From assembly GCF_005402965.1 (NCBI RefSeq), contig NZ_BJCF01000016.1:21244-85243 (forward strand): a DNA stretch of 64,000 nt, written 5' to 3'. Under the pieces are notes generated by a model that worked only from the letters and a program-made list of their open reading frames with translations, ran no database searches and had not been told where the DNA came from. Below are positions 34,425 to 44,360 of the stretch, in pieces. This DNA comes from Dolichospermum planctonicum. GTDB lineage: Bacteria; Cyanobacteriota; Cyanobacteriia; Cyanobacteriales; Nostocaceae. A program made the position numbers and the translations under genes. Numbering within the stretch: the stretch's first letter is position 1; the number at the start of each line of letters is the position of its first letter.

Positions 34425-35344
34425 GCTGATTTTTGCCAAGTTATTTTCTATAAAATAATATTTCTATCTTGGCAAAAATTTGGACATTTGTTTGTATCTT
34501 TCGGCAAAAATGTCGCTAATTACTTGGCAAAAGCTAGTTACTTGTGTAAAAATAACAGGTTACACTGATAACGGATATACCCCCAATGGACAATTTACCG
34601 TACCAATGGATACTGAGGAGGAGGGGAAAATATCCTGATACTGGGTTAGTTATGTAAATATTCCTTGATGTGGAGCGAAATTTTTATAAAGTGGTGCTAA
34701 GGTAACTTTACACATATATAATTTGTAAGTTGATATTTGATCAAACTTCCAAAGCAAAGTGAAGTATTGATAATACTCTCAAATCATGCCTACAATTGAT
34801 GAAAAAATATATTGATGAATATCAGTCTATTCTCTACCCCAAATTAGTTATCATACCCCTTTAGTAGTAAAATTGAATATTATCTAGTTCGGAATGCTGT
34901 TACTAGGTCAATTTTATTGGTAAATTTTGATCAGAGGATGTTTTAAAAGTATTTTTGGTAATATTAAAGCCTCAGTAAACCAACCCCCATCCCTTCCCTA
35001 CCTGCTACGAGAAGAGACAAAAGGAAAAACTTTTGTTACTGGGGGAGTAAGAGTCACAGTCTCTCCTCCTGCGGGAAAGAGATTTACAAGAGGGGTAGTA
35101 TACTTTGTGACTTCTCAAACATCTTCTGCTTTTGAGAAAATTTTAATCAGTACCGGAGGTGGAACAAGTTAAATAATTGGGATCTGATCTGGGATATTTT
35201 AGCCAAGTTTTGGCTTCTAAAGTGGTAAGATCATAGCTATATATAATTATGTGCATTAGATATCTTAGCAAAATTACGACTTGATAATTGCTATAATCTA
35301 TTCTTACCTCTAACATTCTTATCTATTATTAGGTGTAAATTTTT
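34425..35344. other. Long intergenic region with dispersed repeat and marginal ORFs
   Basis: About 920 bases. Contains a 36-base element at 34933-34967 and a short hairpin AGCCAA-GTT-TTGGCT (35201-35215). Two open stretches (34510-34638, 42 residues; 34927-35172, 81 residues) lack ribosome-binding sites; the second starts inside the repeat. Nothing else recognised. Confidence 0.5.
34933..34967 (+). repeat. Dispersed 36-base element, copy 2
   Basis: Nearly the same sequence as 12851-12888, shorter by a few bases. Confidence 0.7.
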
Positions 35345-35866
35345 ATGGGTTCTCCAATGAATCGTCTGTCTATTTTTGTAGACGGAAACAATATGTTCTA
35401 TGCTCAACAGAAAAATGGTTGGTTTTTTGACCCCCGGCGTGTTTTAGAATATTTCAAGTATGAACAGTCTGACACAACATTGATCAATGCTTTCTGGTAT
35501 ACTGGATTAAAAGACCCCCAGGATCAACGCGGTTTTCGAGATGCACTCATCAGTTTAGGTTATACAGTCCGCACGAAAATCCTCAAGGAGTATTATGATG
35601 ATGCTTCCGGTCGTTACTCCCAAAAAGCCAATTTAGATATTGAAATTGTCGTTGATATGTTTAATACGGTAGATCAATATGACAGAGTTGTATTATTCAG
35701 CGGAGATGGTGATTTTGAAAGGGCTATCGAGTTATTACGCTCCAAGAATACACATATTACAGTAGTATCAACGGAAGGGATGATTGCTAGAGAGCTACGT
35801 AATGCTACTGATAGATATATAGACTTGAATGATATTAGAGACAGAATAGAAAAAACTGACGGTTAA
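35345..35866 (+). CDS. labA: NYN-domain protein, LabA/DUF88 family
   Basis: A 173-residue protein with a PIN-like nuclease fold: SIFVDGNNMFYAQQ (acidic site), KANLDIEIVVDMFN and VVLFSGDGDFERAIELLR with its clustered aspartates, and ARELRNATDRYIDL at the end. This is the LabA group; LabA in Synechococcus modulates the output of the circadian clock. Ribonuclease activity is expected from the fold but not shown. A second Met (position 5) could be the true start. Whether it is the orthologue of LabA or a paralogue cannot be judged. Confidence 0.8.
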   Translation: MGSPMNRLSIFVDGNNMFYAQQKNGWFFDPRRVLEYFKYEQSDTTLINAFWYTGLKDPQDQRGFRDALISLGYTVRTKILKEYYDDASGRYSQKANLDIEIVVDMFNTVDQYDRVVLFSGDGDFERAIELLRSKNTHITVVSTEGMIARELRNATDRYIDLNDIRDRIEKTDG

Positions 35867-36072
35867 TTACCTTAGTATTTATTTACAAATCTCAAAATTA
35901 AAAACTAAAGTTCATAGTTCAAGCTATTTTATCAAGAAAGAATATAGGAATTAGCAGTCAATAAATGATCATAAATTCCGTAGAATTAACAAATAACAAA
36001 TCAAAATATTGATTCTAATTCCATTATTTTTTTTGATTCAGCCCATGATCAAAATCAAAAGAGGTGAAGCTA

Positions 36073-37665
36073 ATGAGCAGACAAACCGATAGAATTATCA
36101 TCTTTGACACCACATTGCGCGACGGGGAACAGTGTCCAGGAGCAACTCTCAATATAGATGAAAAGCTAGTTATTGCTAAACAATTAGCACGTTTAGGAGT
36201 AGATATTATTGAAGCAGGATTTGCTTTTGCTAGTCCTGGAGATTTTGAAGCGGTTAGCAAAATTGCTCAAACTGTAGGAACGGAAGATGGTCCAGTAATT
36301 TGTAGTTTAGCCAGAGCTAGACATGATGATATTAAATCCGCAGCAGCAGCTATAAAACCAGCTGCTAAAGGGAGAATTCATACTTTTATCGCTACTTCTG
36401 ATATTCACTTGCAATATAAGTTAAAAAAGACTAGACCGGAAGTAATTGCGATCGCGGAAGAAATGGTAGCCTATGCCAAAAGCTTCACCGATGATGTAGA
36501 ATTTTCTCCAGAAGATGCGGGACGATCTGATCCAGAATTTTTGTATCAAGTCTTGGAAAGAGCGATCGCGGCCGGGGCCACAACTGTTAATATTCCTGAT
36601 ACGGTAGGTTATACCACTCCCAGCGAATTTGGGGCAATCATTAAAGGCATTACCGAAAATGTCCCCAACATTGACAAAGCCATTATTTCTGTTCACGGCC
36701 ATAATGATTTAGGTTTAGCAGTTGCTAACTTTTTAGAAGCGGTGAAAAACGGCGCTCGACAATTAGAATGTACCATTAATGGCATTGGGGAAAGAGCCGG
36801 AAATGCGGCTTTAGAAGAGTTGGTAATGGCTTTGCACGTGCGTAGACAATATTTTAATCCCTTTTTGGGACGGGCTGAAAATTCAGAAGCACCGCTCACC
36901 AATATTGACACCAAACAAATCTATAAAACCTCGCGTTTGGTTTCCAATTTAACGGGAATGTTGGTACAACCAAATAAAGCCATTGTGGGTGCAAATGCTT
37001 TTGCCCATGAATCTGGAATTCATCAAGATGGGGTATTGAAAAATAAACTCACTTATGAGATCATGGATGCCCAATTAATTGGTTTATCTGATAATCAAAT
37101 AGTATTGGGTAAACATTCTGGGAGAAATGCTTTTCGGACTCGCTTGAAAGAATTGGGCTTTGAACTATCAGAAAATGACCTGAATAAAGCCTTTGTGAGA
37201 TTTAAAGAAGTAGCGGACAAAAAGAAAGAAATCTCTGATTGGGATTTGGAAGCTATTGTTAATGACGAAATCCAACAAGCCCCAGATTTATTTAAAGTAG
37301 AATTGGTACAGGTTTCCTGTGGTAGTAAGGCTCAACCTACCGCTACCGTGACACTCCGCACTCCCGACGGGGAAGAATTAACCGACGCTGCCATTGGTAC
37401 AGGTCCGGTAGATGCGGTATATAAAGCTATCAATCGGGTGGTGAATGTCCCAAATGAATTGATTGAGTTTTCTGTACAATCCGTTACCGGAGGAATTGAT
37501 GCTTTAGGAGAAGTAACAATTCGCTTACGCCATGAATCCCGTGTATTTTCAGGTCATGCGGCTAATACAGATATTATTGTGGCTTCGGCTCAAGCTTACG
37601 TAAATGCACTGAATAGACTGTATGCTGCATTACAGCAAGAAGTGAAAGGGGAGGTAGTAGCCTAG
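36073..37665 (+). CDS. leuA: 2-Isopropylmalate synthase
   Basis: First committed enzyme of leucine synthesis, condensing acetyl-CoA and 2-oxoisovalerate. The ATG at 36073 is chosen over GTG at 36064 because GAGG lies eight bases ahead of it. The product, 530 residues, has the [16 protein letters not shown] motif, metal-binding [25 protein letters not shown] and a C-terminal leucine-feedback domain ([18 protein letters not shown]). Length and layout are normal for cyanobacteria. Confidence 0.95.
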   Translation: MSRQTDRIIIFDTTLRDGEQCPGATLNIDEKLVIAKQLARLGVDIIEAGFAFASPGDFEAVSKIAQTVGTEDGPVICSLARARHDDIKSAAAAIKPAAKGRIHTFIATSDIHLQYKLKKTRPEVIAIAEEMVAYAKSFTDDVEFSPEDAGRSDPEFLYQVLERAIAAGATTVNIPDTVGYTTPSEFGAIIKGITENVPNIDKAIISVHGHNDLGLAVANFLEAVKNGARQLECTINGIGERAGNAALEELVMALHVRRQYFNPFLGRAENSEAPLTNIDTKQIYKTSRLVSNLTGMLVQPNKAIVGANAFAHESGIHQDGVLKNKLTYEIMDAQLIGLSDNQIVLGKHSGRNAFRTRLKELGFELSENDLNKAFVRFKEVADKKKEISDWDLEAIVNDEIQQAPDLFKVELVQVSCGSKAQPTATVTLRTPDGEELTDAAIGTGPVDAVYKAINRVVNVPNELIEFSVQSVTGGIDALGEVTIRLRHESRVFSGHAANTDIIVASAQAYVNALNRLYAALQQEVKGEVVA

Positions 37666-37716
37666 AGGTACTAGCCTAAAAGGTGTAGAGACGAGAATCC
37701 TATCCGGGTCGCGTCT

Positions 37717-38139
37717 CTACTTTTGAATCAATGCCAGCGACAGAGATAAAATTTCTTGTTCATTAACCATAGTTGCTAATTCTTCCGTTTCATAACGTCC
37801 TTCAAAAGCTTCTAGCGCCGCTCTTTTTAGTGCTACTTGATATCCTTGTTGGAGAATTTCCATTAATTCTGTTTGATTTAAGTAAGAACCTCCAGATTTG
37901 CGGCGCTTGTTAATTTTATTGATTTCTCGCACTGCATTTTCTATAGAAAGTTCCCAAGAGCGGGTAGAACGTTTTTCAGCTTTTTGTTTGATTAAATGAA
38001 TCAGTAGAATTACGCCATAACTATCAATTTTATTGATTTTATCACTTAGACTCATTTCTTCTAATTCATCTACTAACAGTAAAGCTTCATTGATTTTTCC
38101 TTGTTTTAGGAGTTGTCTAATTTCTAGTAGTTCTTCCAT
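37717..38139 (-). CDS. DUF29-family protein
   Basis: A 140-residue, largely helical protein with EEMSLSDKINKIDSYGVILL and IHLIKQKAEKRSTRSWELSI, the arrangement of DUF29, a family of unknown function very common in cyanobacteria. It is convergent with leuA. The N-terminal repeat of short leucine-rich helices (IRQLLKQGKINEALLLVDEL) precedes the DUF29 core. Confidence 0.75.
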   Translation of the reverse strand: MEELLEIRQLLKQGKINEALLLVDELEEMSLSDKINKIDSYGVILLIHLIKQKAEKRSTRSWELSIENAVREINKINKRRKSGGSYLNQTELMEILQQGYQVALKRAALEAFEGRYETEELATMVNEQEILSLSLALIQK

Positions 38140-38257
38140 GTTGAATTTGAGAATTTTGGTTTTTTCACACTAACTTACTTATCCAGTCTAAAGCACCCTA
38201 TATAACTTCAATTCATACAAAATTTAATTTCTTTAATTATACATTATTTACTGTTTA

Positions 38258-39751
38258 CTAAAAAAGTTCAAGTTGCTGAGTTTTAGTTTTATATTTTTGC
38301 CGTTTTAAATTATATTTATCTACTATATGTTCTGGAATGGGAACTTTATCAAGATTACGAGGCTCAACTTTGATAGCTCCAGAACCATAACTTTTACCTA
38401 CCAGTCTAAGATTTTGAATTGTCTCAGGATCATTTAATGCTTGCCAAAGATTAACGATATATATTTCATCGTCATAAATAGGATAAATGCACAAAAAACT
38501 TGTTAATGGTACAACACCAGCCTCATTTTTAATAAACCTCGAATTGCGTCTACCAAGATAAGCAAATAATATCGGTGGCACTTGTCTATATTCTGTTTTA
38601 TACCACAATTTACGTTGTTTAATCAGCGGACGGTTAGGAAGACCTAATTTTTCACCTTCTTGGAGATAGTTAGCAACTGATTCGGGGATATTCTCATTAC
38701 TGTTTATTGAAAGTAAAATTGTTGGCCGATTATTTTCTTGTAATTTTTTGATATCTTCAATAGTTAATTTATCCCCGGTTACATCTTTTGTTCTTCCAAT
38801 TGCGAGTTTAAGAAATTCTTGAGGAATTGCCAGTTCTTCTACTTGCTGTGTTGTTAAAAAAAAGAAATCATTCGCTCCTGTGGCAATACCACGGATCACT
38901 TTTGCAAAGTCATTAAGGTGATATTTACAATTAGAATTATTATGCTCAGGTCTTGATAAACCGGTTGTTAATGCTTCTTTTAAATCTCGATTATTAATTT
39001 CCAGAGTTGTATAATTAATTTCTTGAAAGTCTGATTTAACAAAATGAAAAAGTTCCTCATTAGCTTGATTTGCCTTGATCCATTTAATCGTCTGCACAGG
39101 TTCAGATTTCTTGATCAAAAAAATAATCGCATTGGTATCAACCTTTGGAAAAGGTGTGGCATTTTCATCAAATGTCACAACACATTCAAGACAATAATTT
39201 TTAGTAATCCATTGCCAAAGTTTTTGAGCAAAAATTCCTTCACAAGTATCGGCCGGCATGATCAAAGCTAATCTACCATTTTTATCAAGTAAATTTAATG
39301 CCTGGACAAAAAAGTAAATATGATAACCTGCTCTACCATCAATGGCAAAACCTGTAATTTTTATAAAAAGCTCTTTGAGAAATTGTTTCATCTTTTCATC
39401 AATTCGGTGATGTCTGATGTAAGGTGGATTAGCTATAATTGCGTTAAACTTCTGCTGTGGAGGATTTTTAATAAAATCACGTATTTCTACAAAACAATTA
39501 TTTTTTTGATAAATTTCATCTAATAAAACATATTCATCTATATCAATACCATAATAATTAATAGAGGGATTTATTTGTAATAAAGCATTGAAAAAAGCTC
39601 CTTTTCCAGCAGCAGGATCAAACACTAAATTTGTGTCTTTTGCTATATAGGAAACCATCGCTTTTGTTACCCATTCTGGTGTCCAGAATTGACCTTTATC
39701 ACGTAATTTTTCCCGTTTTTGCCAATTAGTAGGTAGTTTTTGATGAATCAT
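38258..39751 (-). CDS. N6-adenine DNA methyltransferase, TaqI-like
   Basis: A 497-residue methylase: motif I LVFDPAAGKGAFFNAL, motif IV IIANPPYIRHH, and IMPADTCEGIFAQKLW further on. The C-terminal half, with KVRGIATGAN-type and KSYGSGAIKVEPRNLDKVPI blocks, is a target-recognition domain like that of M.TaqI or Eco57I-type enzymes. No restriction nuclease is fused or adjacent (the next genes are DUF29 and a hypothetical), so it appears solitary. Target site unknown. Confidence 0.85.
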   Translation of the reverse strand: MIHQKLPTNWQKREKLRDKGQFWTPEWVTKAMVSYIAKDTNLVFDPAAGKGAFFNALLQINPSINYYGIDIDEYVLLDEIYQKNNCFVEIRDFIKNPPQQKFNAIIANPPYIRHHRIDEKMKQFLKELFIKITGFAIDGRAGYHIYFFVQALNLLDKNGRLALIMPADTCEGIFAQKLWQWITKNYCLECVVTFDENATPFPKVDTNAIIFLIKKSEPVQTIKWIKANQANEELFHFVKSDFQEINYTTLEINNRDLKEALTTGLSRPEHNNSNCKYHLNDFAKVIRGIATGANDFFFLTTQQVEELAIPQEFLKLAIGRTKDVTGDKLTIEDIKKLQENNRPTILLSINSNENIPESVANYLQEGEKLGLPNRPLIKQRKLWYKTEYRQVPPILFAYLGRRNSRFIKNEAGVVPLTSFLCIYPIYDDEIYIVNLWQALNDPETIQNLRLVGKSYGSGAIKVEPRNLDKVPIPEHIVDKYNLKRQKYKTKTQQLELF

Positions 39752-39904
39752 AATTTATTAAAGGTTATTGAGTATTTTTAAAGCATCCTGGGTAAATCGA
39801 TTTTGGTGCGATCGCCTCGTTCAGCGATAAACTTAACTTGTAGGAAAATTCAGACAAGGTGTATTAGTGCAGGTACAAATTCAATAATGATGCAGGGAGT
39901 AATT

Positions 39905-40369
39905 ATGAATAATAACCAAAATGTAGCAGCAGCTATTAATTTACTTTTTAACCCAACATCCCTTCAAGAAGCAATTCAAATTGAAGATGAAACCGACTGC
40001 GACGTGACAGCAGGATTAGATTGGGGTTTAGCAATTCCCGCTTTATTGCAAAATCCGGGAATGTTTGGAAGAATGACACAGTTGCGCGTATCACTCAACC
40101 GGGAACTGCGGTTACTCCTAAAAGAATGGAATTTGGGTATAGGGGAAAAAACAGCCTTAGAAGTAGCACAAAAATGCTTGATTCAAAGACTACAATTACC
40201 CCAACCTGTAGCTTTATCAGCACTGGAAGAAATTTTAAAACAAGATAAATTATATAATGTTGAAAAATTTATATCTAATCGGGATTTATTAAAGTCACTT
40301 TTGAGCATTTTATTATTAGATAGTGATTGGGAAGAAATAGCTATAGCTAGGGAAAAAATAAAGCTTTGA
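39905..40369 (+). CDS. Conserved hypothetical protein
   Basis: Starts at the ATG at 39905, which has GGAG five bases ahead; the longer frame upstream has no such signal. The 154-residue product is helical and polar, with NVAAAINLLFNPTSLQEAI at the start and RMTQLRVSLNRELRLLLKEW in the middle. No recognised domain or membrane segment. Faces right, next to the solitary methylase on the opposite strand. Confidence 0.6.
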   Translation: MNNNQNVAAAINLLFNPTSLQEAIQIEDETDCDVTAGLDWGLAIPALLQNPGMFGRMTQLRVSLNRELRLLLKEWNLGIGEKTALEVAQKCLIQRLQLPQPVALSALEEILKQDKLYNVEKFISNRDLLKSLLSILLLDSDWEEIAIAREKIKL

Positions 40370-40511
40370 TCTGAGGCTTGAGTAGACACAAATCCCTGGC
40401 TTTAGCTTCAATGTCTACGCATAAATGATATCAAGCATCTCAATCAAGCCTCGGTAATATTTAAGCAAGTTGTTAAGCGATCGCAACAATTACAATTATA
40501 TTTTCCAGAGT

Positions 40512-41228
40512 TTAAGCCTTTCTATTTTCAGGGGGGTCAAATTTATAACCATAACCCCGCACTGTTTTAATAAACTCCGGCATACTAGAATCAGCTTCCA
40601 TTTTCTTGCGTAGTTGACCAATATGCACATCCACAACGCGGCCATCTCCCACATAATCACAACCCCAAATCTTTTGGATCAGTTGGCTACGACTCCATGC
40701 TTGTCCCGGATGGGTAGCGAGAAAATGTAAGATGTTAAACTCTAAAGCAGTTAAAGCCAAAGGTTTGTTATTAAGTGTTACCTCTCGCGCTTCCGAGTTA
40801 ATAGCTAACTGGTTAAAAGTCAGACGTTGTGACGGACTTGGCTGGATATAGCGGACTCGTCTTAATAGGGCTTCTACCCTGACTTCTACCTCTGCTAGAC
40901 TAAATGGTTTGGTCAAAAAATCATCTGCACCAGCGGCCAGAACTTTAATTTTATCAGCTTCATCATTGCGACTGGTGAGCATCATGACTAAAACATTAGT
41001 ACGGCTTTGCATTTCTTGACAAAGTTTATAGCCATTTGCATCTGGTAAATTCCAGTCTAAAATCACTAAAGCAGGATTTAATTGCTCAAATAAGACAAGA
41101 GCAGCTTTACCATCCGCTGCTGATTCTATTTGATAGTTGCGACTCAAAAAACGCTGGATGAGGTTGCGGACACTGGAATCGTCATCTACAATCAAAATCT
41201 TGGAATTGGTCGTGGAAAGCGTATCCAT
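40512..41228 (-). CDS. OmpR-family response regulator
   Basis: A 238-residue two-component regulator: receiver domain with acidic pocket DDD (15-17) and phosphate-accepting Asp58 (VILDWNLPD), Lys of the TKPF motif, then a winged-helix DNA-binding domain (LTALEFNILHFLATHPGQAW, VDVHIGQLRKKM, TVRGYGYKF). Similar in layout to the cyanobacterial regulators NblR and RpaB; which one cannot be fixed. No histidine kinase lies beside it, so its partner is elsewhere. Confidence 0.85.
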   Translation of the reverse strand: MDTLSTTNSKILIVDDDSSVRNLIQRFLSRNYQIESAADGKAALVLFEQLNPALVILDWNLPDANGYKLCQEMQSRTNVLVMMLTSRNDEADKIKVLAAGADDFLTKPFSLAEVEVRVEALLRRVRYIQPSPSQRLTFNQLAINSEAREVTLNNKPLALTALEFNILHFLATHPGQAWSRSQLIQKIWGCDYVGDGRVVDVHIGQLRKKMEADSSMPEFIKTVRGYGYKFDPPENRKA

Positions 41229-41738
41229 AATGCAGTATATTATTGTTTTGGCAATTGGCTGTGGCGATAGATGCTAGTTAACTGGTGTTTTTGCGAGGGA
41301 GTCTACTCTCAATTTCCTGTCACTTGTAGCAACGGGGTTGAAAGTATATGTGGTGTCTGAATTTGATGATGCTACGACTCGGATAATGGATACAGTCTAT
41401 GTTCTCACCTGGAAACTGCTTTAACTAAATTTTCCATCAAGTTTATGCAAAGACATTTTACTCTTTTTTAAAGATGATAAGTAATGTACAATTTTGGTAT
41501 TTTTTAAAGATTTTTTTGTATTAATTAAATATACGGAATACGTACATTAAAGTATGAATTTGTCTCCCTCAGAGACACAAAGATGAATATTCTGAGACAT
41601 AGAATTTTTGAATGGTAATCTGGAGACAAAAAAAGAGTAAGATACCCGAATTCTCAAAATCGGGTATCTGATTATTCACATCGAATTTAGGATGGTTATG
41701 GTAATATATCTAAATATCAACAATCCCCCACGGAAGTA
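41229..41738. other. Intergenic region between moeB terminator and response regulator
   Basis: About 510 bases, promoter region of the leftward response regulator. Several AT-rich tracts and a rho-independent terminator at 41640-41669. No open frame of note. Confidence 0.5.
41640..41669 (-). terminator. Rho-independent terminator of moeB
   Basis: AGATACCCGA (41640-41649) pairs with TCGGGTATCT (41660-41669); on the minus strand a run of T follows within five bases. About 70 bases after the moeB stop. Confidence 0.7.
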
Positions 41739-42911
41739 TCAATACTGAGGAACAGAAGTATCTACTTCTTGACTCCAAGCATTAATTCCACCTTTGACAT
41801 TTGTACCAGTCATTCCTGCTTCTTTGAGAATAGCCAAGGCTTTCGCCGAACGACCACCCATTTTACAATGAGCAATTAAGCGGTGTCCGTTGAGTAACTC
41901 CCGTACCTTAGCCACACCATTACCATTTTCAATTTCTGGTAAAGGCACTAACACAGAACCAGGAATTTTAGCAATTTCATACTCATTAGGATTACGCACA
42001 TCTAGTAGTACAAAGTCCTTAGCACCACTATCTAATAAAGCCTTTAATTCCTTAACCGTCATTTCTTGAATTTCCATTTGCTGCTTCGCTTCTTCAGCTT
42101 TGGCTTGGGGAATACCACAAAATTGTTCGTAATCTATCAGCTTGTTAATAACTGGACGGATAGGATTAGGACGCAATTTCAACTCCCGGAATTTCATATC
42201 CAAAGCGTTGTAAAGCACCAGTCTACCACTCAGGGTAGTACCATTACCCAGAATAATTTTCACTGTTTCCGTGGCTTGGATAATGCCAATCATTCCTGGT
42301 AAAATTCCCAGCACACCACCCTCAGCACAAGAAGGAACCATTCCTGGTGGTGGTGGTTCGGGGTATAAGTCACGATAGTTGGGACCACCTTCATAGTTAA
42401 AGACGGTTGCTTGTCCTTCAAAACGGAAAATAGAACCGTAAACGTTAGGTTTATCTAATAAAACACAAGCGTCATTGACTAAATAGCGAGTTGGGAAATT
42501 ATCAGTTCCATCTACAACGATATCGTAAGGGCGAATAATATCGAGGGCATTTTCTGAACTGAGACGAGTTTCATATAAATCAACCTGACAATGGGGGTTA
42601 ATTTCATGAATGCGGTTTTTTGCTGATTCGATTTTGGGTTTACCGACCCAAGAAGTCCCGTGAATAACTTGACGTTGGAGGTTAGAGGTATCAACCACAT
42701 CAAAATCAACAATACCAATTCTACCAATACCCGCTGCTGCAAGATATAACAGTAGTGGTGAACCCAGTCCACCAGTACCGATACATAATACACTGGCAGC
42801 TTTGAGGCGTTTTTGCCCTTCCAGACCCACCTCTGGTAAAATTAAGTGGCGGGAATAGCGTTCGTAGTCGTCTTTTGTCAACTGGATTTCATCCAGATTG
42901 GGATTTAGCAT
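41739..42911 (-). CDS. moeB: MoeB adenylyltransferase with C-terminal rhodanese domain
   Basis: A 390-residue E1-like enzyme that adenylates a sulfur-carrier protein (molybdopterin synthase small subunit or ThiS-like) and transfers sulfur. N-terminal part: GTGGLGSPLLLYLAAAGIG nucleotide loop, VDGTDNFPTRYLVND, GSCAEGG-like cysteine SCAEGGVLGILPG. The last ~105 residues are a rhodanese (LLDVRNPNEYE, active-site loop HCKMGGRS). Such MoeB-rhodanese fusions occur in cyanobacteria and eukaryotes. Followed by a good terminator. Confidence 0.9.
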   Translation of the reverse strand: MLNPNLDEIQLTKDDYERYSRHLILPEVGLEGQKRLKAASVLCIGTGGLGSPLLLYLAAAGIGRIGIVDFDVVDTSNLQRQVIHGTSWVGKPKIESAKNRIHEINPHCQVDLYETRLSSENALDIIRPYDIVVDGTDNFPTRYLVNDACVLLDKPNVYGSIFRFEGQATVFNYEGGPNYRDLYPEPPPPGMVPSCAEGGVLGILPGMIGIIQATETVKIILGNGTTLSGRLVLYNALDMKFRELKLRPNPIRPVINKLIDYEQFCGIPQAKAEEAKQQMEIQEMTVKELKALLDSGAKDFVLLDVRNPNEYEIAKIPGSVLVPLPEIENGNGVAKVRELLNGHRLIAHCKMGGRSAKALAILKEAGMTGTNVKGGINAWSQEVDTSVPQY

Positions 42912-43226
42912 AGCAGTTGTAGGAATCAGCGCGGAGTATTAATCTTAACTTAAAATTACTAAGTCGATCACTTTAATTGTCTGGGCTGGAAACTGGTGAT
43001 TGTCATCAAAAATTCAGCTTTGCAGTTCACCAGCTTGGCCATTTTGTAGCGATAATATCACATCAGGGTATTCTAAGCAAGCATATTTTGATAATCAGAC
43101 AATTCGTTATTTTAATGTATAAAATCAGAATGATATTCAAGAGTATATTTACTTCTGTTTAAACATCGCTCCCAACTAGAAAATGAGGCAATCGCTAGTA
43201 GACTAGAAAATCTGCTTACCAGAAGG
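42912..43226. other. Intergenic region between moeB and the HEPN gene
   Basis: About 315 bases. A 61-residue open stretch here has no ribosome-binding site and no recognisable sequence; nothing else seen apart from the presumed moeB promoter near 42920-42960. Confidence 0.4.
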
Positions 43227-43634
43227 TTAGTTAACCTCCATCCAAGACTTTAAATACTGTGTAATTTCATCCACAAAATTCTGCGCTCTCTCAAATAGAG
43301 CCATTGCTGACCCCATATCTGCTTCTAACATTTCTCCATAATCACTTGCTTGTCGTTCATCAAATGCCCGATGAAAACTCCGTGATAAATCCTTAGAAAA
43401 AATTCCCGTCTTCACAAACTCACGATCAAAAAAACTAACTATTCCACTATGTTTAGAACTGCCTAAACCTTTAGTTGCTAAAAGACCCAGTGCCGCATAA
43501 AACATTGCATAATAAGAGCGATTGATGGTACCACGAAAAGCTGATTGATTGAGTAAAATCTTTGCTTCTCTTAAAGTTTCTTCACTTTCAGATAAACGGT
43601 ACTCAATTAATAACTTTAGTTGCTGATTTATCAT
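43227..43634 (-). CDS. HEPN-domain protein (putative toxin of HEPN/MNT pair)
   Basis: A 135-residue helical protein of the HEPN fold (SESEETLREAKILLNQSAF, INRSYYAMFYAALGLLATKG, SSKHSGIVSFF, FDERQASDYGEM). Its ATG overlaps the stop of the upstream nucleotidyltransferase by ATGA, the usual order of MNT antitoxin then HEPN toxin. In such pairs the HEPN protein may be an RNase silenced by AMPylation from its partner. The classical R-x4-6-H site is not obvious in this copy, so ribonuclease activity is uncertain. Confidence 0.85.
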   Translation of the reverse strand: MINQQLKLLIEYRLSESEETLREAKILLNQSAFRGTINRSYYAMFYAALGLLATKGLGSSKHSGIVSFFDREFVKTGIFSKDLSRSFHRAFDERQASDYGEMLEADMGSAMALFERAQNFVDEITQYLKSWMEVN

Positions 43635-43951
43635 ATAGCAATACCCTCTTGTAACACCTTAGACAGTAAGGGACTAGCTCCCATAGCTCCCCTTTCTACC
43701 TGTGCTTCTGTAACTACAAAGGTGGAAATAACTAGATCATATTTAAAACCTATTTCCCATGCCAAATCACTAATTTTTTCTCGACGTGATCTATCTAATT
43801 CAGTAATTTTAATAAACACATCTAAATCTGATTCTTCTGTAGCATCACCTCGCGCTCTTGAACCAAATACCCGTAAATCCAAAATGGGAATTATCGCTTC
43901 CAGTCGAGAGCGAAACTCTGAAACAATTTTCCGATCACTATCCTGTATCAT
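43631..43951 (-). CDS. Minimal nucleotidyltransferase (MNT), putative antitoxin
   Basis: A 106-residue protein with the nucleotidyltransferase signature GSRARGDATEESDLDVF, whose two aspartates would bind metal and ATP. Short length and position just before a HEPN gene, with a 4-base ATGA overlap, mark it as the MNT half of a HEPN/MNT system. It is expected to modify its HEPN partner. Tail ending LSKVLQEGIAI is typical. Confidence 0.88.
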   Translation of the reverse strand: MIQDSDRKIVSEFRSRLEAIIPILDLRVFGSRARGDATEESDLDVFIKITELDRSRREKISDLAWEIGFKYDLVISTFVVTEAQVERGAMGASPLLSKVLQEGIAI

Positions 43952-44039
43952 TTCTATTCCTCTAGAGAAAAACCAACTTTAGCTAACTATATTTTAATCT
44001 CCTCATCTAATAACTGCCAGTAATTCTCATTTTGAAAAA

Positions 44040-44061
44040 AATAAGAGAAAATTCTCTTATT
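44040..44061. terminator. Perfect hairpin AATAAGAGA / TCTCTTATT
   Basis: Nine paired bases around a four-base loop; on the minus strand a run of seven T follows, on the plus strand four T. May terminate transcripts from either side. Confidence 0.5.
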
Positions 44062-44153
44062 TTAAGTAGGAAGTCTGTATCAAATTATCATTTTGATAGA
44101 TAATTATCATTCGACCCTGGAGATAGATTTGGCTAATGGTGTCTCAAAATAGG

Positions 44154-44227
44154 TGCATTTTTCTTTGTCGGATTTGGAAAATTGAGGATATCCAGACAGT
44201 TAAAACTGTTCCCAGTTAAGAGTTCCC
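44154..44227 (-). repeat. Dispersed repeat, copy 2 (inverted)
   Basis: Reverse complement of the end of 13443-13551, with one CTTAACT unit instead of six. Same flanks (GGGAACTCTTAACTGGGAAC) and same core to AATCCGACAAAG. Confidence 0.85.
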
Positions 44228-44360
44228 TGTTCCCCGCTACATTCCCCAAGGGGTGTATTTTCTCCTAACCTGTCCTCGGTTTTTATCAGATAATTCCGGT
44301 TTATTAATAGAAGCAAATGTAACTGTTTATAGATTTTATCATGATCATTTCCGTCAATGG

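Larger units (their letters stand above)
43952..44360. other. Intergenic region rich in hairpins and repeat copy
   Basis: Contains the hairpin at 44040-44061 and the inverted dispersed repeat at 44154-44227. About 410 bases, no coding sequence. Confidence 0.55.

Noticed and set aside
34510..34638. 42-residue open frame (MSLITWQKLVTCVKITGYTD start)
   Set aside because: No ribosome-binding site and no family; kept only as a possible remnant within the gap entry.
34927..35172. 81-residue open frame on the plus strand
   Set aside because: Starts inside the dispersed 36-base element, has no ribosome-binding site and no recognisable sequence.
40430..40560. Protein-like plus-strand stretch overlapping the 3' end of the response regulator
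   Set aside because: No start codon in frame and overlaps a real gene antisense; could at most be a remnant.
42977..43162. 61-residue plus-strand frame between moeB and the HEPN gene
   Set aside because: No ribosome-binding site; most likely promoter DNA of moeB read by chance.
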